Source: JAKACA01 sp049510975 (GTDB lineage Bacteria; Actinomycetota; Acidimicrobiia; Acidimicrobiales; Bog-793). Taken from it: 64,000 nt of DNA. Location: positions 10,142 to 74,141 of the forward strand of contig JBEKYM010000015.1 of the NCBI GenBank assembly GCA_049510975.1, given 5' to 3'. The number at the start of each line of letters is the position of its first letter. Position 1 is the first letter of the stretch. A program made the translations under genes and the position numbers. Below, one piece after another: positions 58,023 through 64,000 of this stretch. The notes under the pieces are model-generated. The model was not told the DNA's origin. It did no database searches and saw only the letters and a list, made by a program, of their open reading frames with translations.

Positions 58023-58224
58023 GGTCGCGACAGTAGGACCGGCACTTTTGTGTCGCCGACGCTGCTCGGAAGGCGATACCGAAGCGGAACAAGCGCTCCG
58101 ATAAGCGGACGGCCCCGAAGCCGGGTAACTTTGCGGGGGGGAACGGGGGTGCTTGACCCGGTGCGAGGGCTGCTTTGGAGACAGGGGTAGGCGGATGAGG
58201 ACCGGACTGACGGAGGGGCCAGTC
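58023..58224. other. Divergent intergenic region of YjbQ and NRPS genes
   Basis: About 200 bp that should carry the NRPS operon promoter. Reading frames here (one runs into the NRPS gene from 58153) lack adenylation-domain homology. A TGACGGAGGGGCC just before 58225 gives a strong ribosome-binding site. I see no clear operator. Confidence 0.4.
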
Positions 58225-60036
58225 ATGGGAGCGACGGAGTCACGTCGCGTCGATCAGCTCGTAGCCGAGCAGGCAAGGCGCTTTCCGGAACGGTTAGCTG
58301 TCAGCTCTGCTGCCGGAGAAGTGACGTACGCGGAGCTGGATCGGGCCGCCGGGCTGCTCGCCGACCGGCTCGCCGAGCTCGGAGTCCACGCCGGCAGCTT
58401 GGTTGCCCTGGCAGCACCGCGGTCGGTGGCACTGGCGGTCGGTGCCCTCGGCATCCTCCGTTCGGGCGCCGCCTACGTGGCCCTCGACCCGGGCTATCCG
58501 GCCGAGCGACTCGCGTTCATGCTGCGCGACTCCGGCGCCGATGTCATTGTCGAAAGCTCCTCCGACGGGCTCGTCGCCAAGGTGCGCTCGCTCGGCCGTG
58601 ACCGCCCAGCGGACCGCGACCGATCCGATGCCCTCGACCTGCGGTGGGATGGCGCCCCCGCATACGTGATCTACACCTCCGGGTCCACGGGCCTGCCAAA
58701 GGGCGTCGTGGTCAGCCATGAGAGCCTCTCGAATTTGGTGAGCTGGCACATCCGGCAGTTCGGCGTCACGGCCGAAGACCGTGCGTCGCTCATCGCCAGC
58801 CCGGGTTTTGACGCTTCGGTCTGGGAGCTGTGGCCGTATCTCGTGGCGGGGGCTTCCCTCCACGTGCCAAGCGACGACGTGCGAGTGGACGCGGCGCTGC
58901 TTCGCGACTGGATCACCCAGCAGCATCTCACGGTCAGTTTCGTGCCGACGGCCCTCGCCGAGCGGTTGATCGACCTCCCGTGGCCGTCAGACGCTGCTCT
59001 CCACTACCTGCTCACAGGTGGTGACGTCTTGAAGCGGACGCCGCCGGCCGGGCTCGGTTTTGTGCTCGTCAACAACTACGGCGTCACCGAGGGAACCGTC
59101 GTGAGCACGTCGTGCGTCGTCGCCCCTTCCGAAACGCCCGGTCTCGTGCCTCCCATCGGGTTCCCCGTCGCCGGCAGCAAGCTCCATGTGGTGGACGAGA
59201 AGCTCGTGGAGGTGAGCGAAGGCGAGCCGGGGGAGCTCCTCATCGGCGGCCCGCAAGTCGCCCTCGGGTATCTCGGCCGTCCGAAGCTGACCTCGGAGCG
59301 GTTCCTGATGGATCACATCACGTTCTGGCAGCCCGGGCGTCTGTATCGGACCGGTGATCTCGTTCGGGTCCGCGCCGACGGTCAGCTCGAGTTTCTGGGG
59401 CGCTTGGACGATCAGGTGAAGATCCGTGGTGCCCGCGTCGAGTGCATGGAAGTCACGGCTGCGCTGCTCCGGCACCCCGGCGTTACCGACTGCACGGTGA
59501 CCGTGAGCACCGACGGCACGGGCGAGCAGCAGCTCATCGCGTATCTCGTCGGCTCCGGGGAGGGGACCGTCGGGCCTGCCGAGCTCCGCAGCCACCTCGC
59601 GACGTTCCTGCCCGACTACATGAGCCCAGCGGCCTTCGTGTGGTTGGCCACTCTCCCGGTCACGGCGAACGGCAAGATCGACCGCGAAGCGCTCCCCGCT
59701 CCCGGCGAGGTGCGTGGCTCCAGGGACGACCTGGCGGCACCCCGTAACCATCTCGAGAGCGTCATCGGCGAAGTCGTCGCATCGTTGCTGGCTCTGCCCA
59801 GGCTCGGCGTCGACGAGGATTTCTTCCTGCTCGGAGGCCACTCGCTCTTTGCCGCTCAACTCATCGCCAACCTGGCGGACATCTTTGGCGTCGACGTCTC
59901 GCTGCGGGCGGTCTTCGAAGGGCCATCGGTGGCCGAGCTCGCTGCCGAGGTCGAGCGACTCGTCCTCGATCAGGTCGAAGGCATCAGCGAGGTGGAAGCC
60001 GAGGAGCTGGTGTCGCGCTTCTCGGCCGAGGCGTGA
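58225..60036 (+). CDS. NRPS adenylation-thiolation didomain protein
   Basis: A 603-residue protein. The A domain (about residues 8-500) has A3 YVIYTSGSTGLPKGVV near residue 150, A4 FDASVWELWPYL, A5 NNYGVTEGTVV, A7 LYRTGDLVR, A8 FLGRLDDQVKIRGARVE and A10 PVTANGKIDREALP with its Lys. The T domain (about 515-590) has LLGGHSLFAAQLI with the phosphopantetheine Ser. By eye the substrate pocket reads D-A-W-S-L-G-N-V-V-K, close to the leucine-type code. No C domain: it loads one amino acid on its own carrier. Start at ATG 58225 after GGAGGGG. The stop overlaps the P450 start by 4 bp. Confidence 0.9.
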   Translation: MGATESRRVDQLVAEQARRFPERLAVSSAAGEVTYAELDRAAGLLADRLAELGVHAGSLVALAAPRSVALAVGALGILRSGAAYVALDPGYPAERLAFMLRDSGADVIVESSSDGLVAKVRSLGRDRPADRDRSDALDLRWDGAPAYVIYTSGSTGLPKGVVVSHESLSNLVSWHIRQFGVTAEDRASLIASPGFDASVWELWPYLVAGASLHVPSDDVRVDAALLRDWITQQHLTVSFVPTALAERLIDLPWPSDAALHYLLTGGDVLKRTPPAGLGFVLVNNYGVTEGTVVSTSCVVAPSETPGLVPPIGFPVAGSKLHVVDEKLVEVSEGEPGELLIGGPQVALGYLGRPKLTSERFLMDHITFWQPGRLYRTGDLVRVRADGQLEFLGRLDDQVKIRGARVECMEVTAALLRHPGVTDCTVTVSTDGTGEQQLIAYLVGSGEGTVGPAELRSHLATFLPDYMSPAAFVWLATLPVTANGKIDREALPAPGEVRGSRDDLAAPRNHLESVIGEVVASLLALPRLGVDEDFFLLGGHSLFAAQLIANLADIFGVDVSLRAVFEGPSVAELAAEVERLVLDQVEGISEVEAEELVSRFSAEA

Positions 60037-61274
60037 CGGCCACCGATCGCACGCTGGCGGGGACACGTTCGGCTCCCGTGAGCCTGACTCGCCTCCTCGA
60101 GCCGGAGACGCTCGCCGACCCGTATCCGCTCTACCGCCAGCTGCGCGAGGACCGTCCTGTCCATTGGGATCCGTACCTTCACGCGTTCGTCGTGACGCGT
60201 TACGACGACGTCATGACCGTGTTGTCGGACTTCTCCGCCGATCGGACGCCTCGGCCGGAGCGTCTCGAGGAGCTCGGCCTCGGCAAGCTGGCGCCGATCG
60301 CCGCCATGATGGTCAAACAGATGCTCTTCCTCGACCCGCCGGCTCATCAGCGGACGCGTCGCCTCGTCTCGGTGGCCTTCACGCCGCGCCGCGTGGAGGC
60401 ACTGCGGGAGCACATCGGCCAGATCACGGACTCGTTGCTGGCTCAGGTGCGCCCGCAAGGCGAGATGGACCTGATGGCCGAGCTGGCCAACCCGTTGCCG
60501 GCCATCGTCATCGCCGAGATGCTCGGCGTGCCTTCGTCCGACCATCGGATGCTGAAGGAGTGGTCGCAGGACTTCGCCGAGATGCTCGGCAACTTCCAGC
60601 ACAACCCCGGCCGCACCGAGAAGGTGCTCCAGAACCTCGGGCCGATGACCGAGTACTTCCGGACGGCGATCACCGAGGAGCGAAGTGAGGCGGTCTCGGG
60701 ACTGGCGCAGGCTCTGTCGAGCGCCGAGGTCGAAGGGGACCGGCTGTCGGACGACGAGGTGATCGCCAATCTCATCATGATCATGGTGGGCGGCCAAGAA
60801 ACCACCAGCAACGTCATCGGCAACGGCATCCTCACCCTCCTCCGCTACCCGGCCGAGGCAGACCGGCTGCGCGCCGACCGGAGCCTGCTCTCGAGCGGCA
60901 TCGAGGAGCTGCTGCGCTACGAGAGCCCCAGCCAGCACACGGCTCGGCTGGCTCCGGCCGACGTTGATCTGGCCGGGACCCCGGTGGGGCGCGGGCAGGC
61001 AGTCATCGCCGTGATGGGAGCTGCCAACCGTGACCCCGAGCACTTCGTCGAGCCGGACACCTTCGATGTCGCCCGCGAGGACAATCGGCACTTGGCCTTC
61101 GGCTGGGCGGGGCACTTCTGCTTCGGCGCCTCCCTGGCGCGCCTGGAAGCGCAGATCGTCTTCGATCGCCTGCTCGACTTGCCCGGGCTGCGCAAACCGG
61201 ACGGGCCCGTCGAGTGGAGACGCAACCTCGGGCTGCGCGGGCTGACGGCTCTGAATCTCGCCTTCGATCCGTGA
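60033..61274 (+). CDS. Cytochrome P450 of an NRPS operon
   Basis: A 413-residue soluble P450. I-helix MIMVGGQETTSNV near residue 245, K-helix EELLRYESPSQHTAR, and heme loop HLAFGWAGHFCFGASLARLE with the Cys near residue 365. It lies between an A-T didomain and a C-A protein, overlapping both by 4 bp. In novobiocin, nikkomycin and related pathways an A-T protein with an adjacent P450 hydroxylates the carrier-bound amino acid at the beta carbon. The same reading here is inference from order, not from sequence. Confidence 0.88.
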   Translation: MTATDRTLAGTRSAPVSLTRLLEPETLADPYPLYRQLREDRPVHWDPYLHAFVVTRYDDVMTVLSDFSADRTPRPERLEELGLGKLAPIAAMMVKQMLFLDPPAHQRTRRLVSVAFTPRRVEALREHIGQITDSLLAQVRPQGEMDLMAELANPLPAIVIAEMLGVPSSDHRMLKEWSQDFAEMLGNFQHNPGRTEKVLQNLGPMTEYFRTAITEERSEAVSGLAQALSSAEVEGDRLSDDEVIANLIMIMVGGQETTSNVIGNGILTLLRYPAEADRLRADRSLLSSGIEELLRYESPSQHTARLAPADVDLAGTPVGRGQAVIAVMGAANRDPEHFVEPDTFDVAREDNRHLAFGWAGHFCFGASLARLEAQIVFDRLLDLPGLRKPDGPVEWRRNLGLRGLTALNLAFDP

Positions 61275-64000
61275 GCGTCGTCGACCCGAAAGCCTCCGAC
61301 AGGGGATCGTTGGATCAGCTGTCTCCTGCGAAACGAGCGCTGGCACAACGCCGCCTCGAGGGCCGGAGCTCCGGTCCGTCTCCGGTCGTTCCGCCCGTCA
61401 AGCCCGAACGTCCGGCCCGCCTCTCCCTCGCCCAGGAACAGCTGTGGTTCTTCAGCCAGCTGGCGCCGGGGAACCCGGTCTACAACGAGTCCGTCTCGAT
61501 CCACAAGGACGGTCCCTTCGACCACGACGCCTTCGTACGGGCCTTCAACGAGATCGTCCGGCGGCACGAGGCGTGGCGTACGACCTTCGTGATGGTCGAT
61601 GGTGAGCCGATCCAGCGAGTCGGCGAACCGCCGGTGATCGAGCTCCCGATCCTGGACCTGAGCGAACGGCCTCGGGAGGAGGCCGAGGAGGAGGCGGGCA
61701 GGCTCGCCACCGCCGATGCGATCGTTGCCTACGATCTCGCCGCCGGCCCGCTCGTCCGTCCCCGCCTCGTCAAGTTCGCCGACGACCATCACCGGCTCTA
61801 CCTCGGTCTCCACCATCTGGTCTTCGATGGTTTCTCGCTCTACCAGATCGTTCTCCCTGAGCTGGTGACCCTCTACGAGGCCTATTCAGCCGGACGCGAG
61901 TCCCCCCTTCCCGAGCCCGAGGTGACCTACCGCGACTACTCCGAGTGGGAGCGCGAGTGGATGGCCGGCCCGGCGGGGGCCGCCCGGCTCGACTACTGGC
62001 GAGGCCAGCTCACCGATCTGCCCACCTTGGAGCTCCCCCTCGACTTCCCCCGCCCGCCCGTCCAGCGCTTTGTCGGCCGCGTGGAGGCCTTCAGCGTCCC
62101 GACCGAGACCGTCGAAGCCCTCCGCGCCTTGGCGGGCTCCCTCCATGTCACCTTCTTTCAGGTGCTCGCCGCCTGCTATGCCGTCCTGCTCCACCGCTAC
62201 ACCGGCCAGGAGGAGGTGGTCTTCGGTGTGCCGAACGACCTGCGCCAGCGCCCGGAGCTCCGCTCCGTCGTCGGAATGTCGCTCACCCCGGTCGTGCTGC
62301 GTTGCAGCCTGGCCGGCAACCCCTCCTTCGCGGAGACCGCCCGCCGGGTGAGCAGCGCCGTCGTCGAGGCCATCAGCAACGTCGTGCCGTTCGCCTCGGT
62401 CGTGCGTGCCGTCCAACCCGAGCGCGACCCCGGGCTGAACTCGCTCTTCCAGGCGATCATGACCCTCGAGCCGGCGATGCTCTCGCCCGATCCGGCCTGG
62501 AGCCTCCACCAGCTGAGCGGTGACCTCGGTACGTCGAAGTTCGACCTCGACCTGAACTTTGACGGACGGTACGACGGGCGGCTGGACGGCTATCTCGTGC
62601 TCAACTCCGAGCTGTTCGAAGCCGAGGCCGGAGGCCGCATCGTCGGCCATCTCCGCACGCTGTTCGACTCGGTGATCGCCGATCCAGAGCAGCCGGTCGA
62701 GCGCCTCGGGCTCCTCACTGCCGACGAGATGCACCGCCAGCTCGTCGAGTGGAACGCCACCGATGTCGACTTCGCCGGCCCGGCCACCGTCCACGAGCTC
62801 GTCCGTCAGCAGTCGCTGGCATCGCCGGCGGCCGTGGCTCTCGAGTTCGAGGAGCTCACCATGAGCTACGGCGAGCTCGAAGCCGCAGCCGACGGCGTGG
62901 CGGCCCGCCTGCGCACAGCCGGTGTGAGGCGAGGCGACGTCGTGGCGCTCTACTGCCGGCGGAGCCTGGAAGCGCCCATCGGGATGCTCGGCATCATGAA
63001 GGCGGGAGCGGCCTACCTTCCCCTCGACCCGAGGCTGCCGCCGGCCCGCATCGCCCTCATGGTCGGCGACGCCGCCGCCACCGTCATGCTGTGCGAGGAG
63101 GCGCTGGTCGCCAATGTCCGCGAGCTCGGGATCGGCGAGGTCGCCGTCGTGCCGCTCGGGCTGCCCGGCCCGACTGCCGAGCCGACTGCCGCCGAGCCCG
63201 CAGAGCCCGCCGCAGACCCCGCCGAGCCCGCCTCCGGCGACGACCTTGCCTATGTGCTCTACACCTCTGGTTCCTCCGGCACACCGAAAGGTGTTCAGGT
63301 ACAGCACTCCGGCGTCGTCAACATGCTCCTGGCGCTGGCTCGCGAACCCGGCATGACCGCTGCCGACACGGCGACCGCAGACCTGTGGCTGCCACTGGCG
63401 GTCGGAGCCCGCGTCGTCATCGCCCCGGCGGCGGCGACCGCCGACGGCGCCCGGCTCGTCGAGCTGATCAACCGAGCCGGAGTGACGTTCTTCGAGGCGA
63501 CCCCGACGACGTGGCAGCTCCTCATCGAGGCGGGTTGGACGGGAACGCCTGGCCTCGTCGCCGTCGCCGCCGGCGAGGCGCTCAGCGCCGGCCTGGCCGA
63601 GGCGATCTCGAGCCGTTCGGCCGAGCTGTGGAATGGCTACGGCCCGACCGAGGCCACGGTCTACTCGACCTTCGACCGGGTCGATGGCGACGGCCGTATC
63701 ACCATCGGGCACCCGATCGCGAACACGAGGGCCTACGTGCTCGACCAAATCGGCCAGCCCGTGCCGGCGGGGGCGACCGGCGAGCTCTACATCTCCGGTG
63801 CCGGTGTCGCCCGCGGCTACCTCAACCGGCCGGAGGAGACGGCCGAGCGGTTCTTGGACGACCCGTTCAATCCGGGAGACCGCATGTACCGCACCGGCGA
63901 CCTCGTGCGTCAGCTGCCCGACGGCCGGATCCAGCACCTTGGCCGCCTGGACGGACAGGTGAAACTCCGCGGCTACCGCATCGAGCTCGGTGAGATCGAA
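61271..64000 (+). CDS. NRPS condensation-adenylation protein (3' end beyond window)
   Basis: At least 910 residues, open to the window edge. It starts QLSPAKRALAQRRLEG, typical of an NRPS entry helix. The C domain (about residues 45-470) has RLSLAQEQLWFFSQL (C1), RRHEAWRTTF and the catalytic HHLVFDG (C3) near residue 181. The A domain starts near residue 490: MSYGELEAAADG, YVLYTSGSSGTPKGV (A3) near 660, NGYGPTEATVYST (A5) near 795, MYRTGDLVR (A7). The A4 segment, which should carry the substrate-binding Asp near residue 700, is missing (AADTATADLWLPLAVG). GTG at 61271 overlaps the P450 stop by 4 bp. Confidence 0.9.
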   Translation, partial: MSVVDPKASDRGSLDQLSPAKRALAQRRLEGRSSGPSPVVPPVKPERPARLSLAQEQLWFFSQLAPGNPVYNESVSIHKDGPFDHDAFVRAFNEIVRRHEAWRTTFVMVDGEPIQRVGEPPVIELPILDLSERPREEAEEEAGRLATADAIVAYDLAAGPLVRPRLVKFADDHHRLYLGLHHLVFDGFSLYQIVLPELVTLYEAYSAGRESPLPEPEVTYRDYSEWEREWMAGPAGAARLDYWRGQLTDLPTLELPLDFPRPPVQRFVGRVEAFSVPTETVEALRALAGSLHVTFFQVLAACYAVLLHRYTGQEEVVFGVPNDLRQRPELRSVVGMSLTPVVLRCSLAGNPSFAETARRVSSAVVEAISNVVPFASVVRAVQPERDPGLNSLFQAIMTLEPAMLSPDPAWSLHQLSGDLGTSKFDLDLNFDGRYDGRLDGYLVLNSELFEAEAGGRIVGHLRTLFDSVIADPEQPVERLGLLTADEMHRQLVEWNATDVDFAGPATVHELVRQQSLASPAAVALEFEELTMSYGELEAAADGVAARLRTAGVRRGDVVALYCRRSLEAPIGMLGIMKAGAAYLPLDPRLPPARIALMVGDAAATVMLCEEALVANVRELGIGEVAVVPLGLPGPTAEPTAAEPAEPAADPAEPASGDDLAYVLYTSGSSGTPKGVQVQHSGVVNMLLALAREPGMTAADTATADLWLPLAVGARVVIAPAAATADGARLVELINRAGVTFFEATPTTWQLLIEAGWTGTPGLVAVAAGEALSAGLAEAISSRSAELWNGYGPTEATVYSTFDRVDGDGRITIGHPIANTRAYVLDQIGQPVPAGATGELYISGAGVARGYLNRPEETAERFLDDPFNPGDRMYRTGDLVRQLPDGRIQHLGRLDGQVKLRGYRIELGEIE

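Overview
The window is a very GC-rich bacterial chromosome segment, almost fully coding, with GTG/TTG starts and chains of genes overlapping by 4 bp. Gene content points to Actinomycetota: a KstR-type steroid/lipid gene set with a CYP125-like P450, an F420-type luciferase-like oxidoreductase, an ECF42 sigma factor with a YCII partner, CYTH-CHAD, YcaQ/AlkX and Thr-rich surface stalks. An Acidimicrobiia-like lineage is my best guess, but no rRNA or tRNA gene is present to confirm it.

Layout. 1-5.1 kb: partial gene, DUF1801-like protein, YCII/ECF42 pair with its probable autoregulatory promoter, and a 2-oxoacid:ferredoxin oxidoreductase condensed into two polypeptides (ferredoxin-alpha and beta-gamma). 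5.5-14.8 kb: surface-glycan locus (sulfotransferase, flippase, FkbM and class I methyltransferases, polysaccharide deacetylase, four glycosyltransferases). 14.9-16.9 kb: MFS exporter and NUDIX hydrolase. 17.0-25.8 kb: CYTH-CHAD protein, class I glutamine-amidotransferase-like hydrolase, a His-rich protein, then ATP-grasp, circularly permuted ATP-grasp and YbdK-type carboxylate-amine ligase, facing two overlapping alpha/beta-hydrolase esterases. This looks like a peptide/amide-forming island whose product I cannot name. 25.8-30.6 kb: envelope genes (secreted YVTN beta-propeller, Thr-rich single-pass protein, divergent Lgt).

30.7-37.6 kb: SDR, thiolase, paired acyl-CoA dehydrogenases, luciferase-like oxidoreductase and P450. 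Two perfect matches to the KstR operator consensus sit at the thiolase/acyl-CoA dehydrogenase divergence and upstream of the P450, so I read this as a sterol or branched-lipid catabolic regulon. A duplicated 71-bp hairpin element and a 48-bp-period array lie in this region. 38.3-50.7 kb: nitroreductase, tandem YbjQ-like operon, MocR regulator with PNPOx-like flavoprotein and Dtd, acyl-CoA ligase, ketopantoate-reductase-like protein, MBL hydrolase, enoyl-CoA hydratase, sirtuin, AlkX-type glycosylase.

50.7-58.0 kb: a strongly structured intergenic region, a lipoprotein, an ArsR-SRPBCC-DinB-like triple fusion, S9 peptidase, dienelactone hydrolase, tyrosine phosphatase, MtnX-like phosphatase and YjbQ. 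58.2 kb to the end: start of a nonribosomal peptide locus, with an adenylation-thiolation didomain, an overlapping P450 and an overlapping C-A protein cut by the window edge. The first two resemble the NovH/NovI logic of hydroxylating a carrier-bound amino acid. The second A domain appears to lack its A4 motif. No rRNA, tRNA, insertion sequence or convincing CRISPR array was seen.
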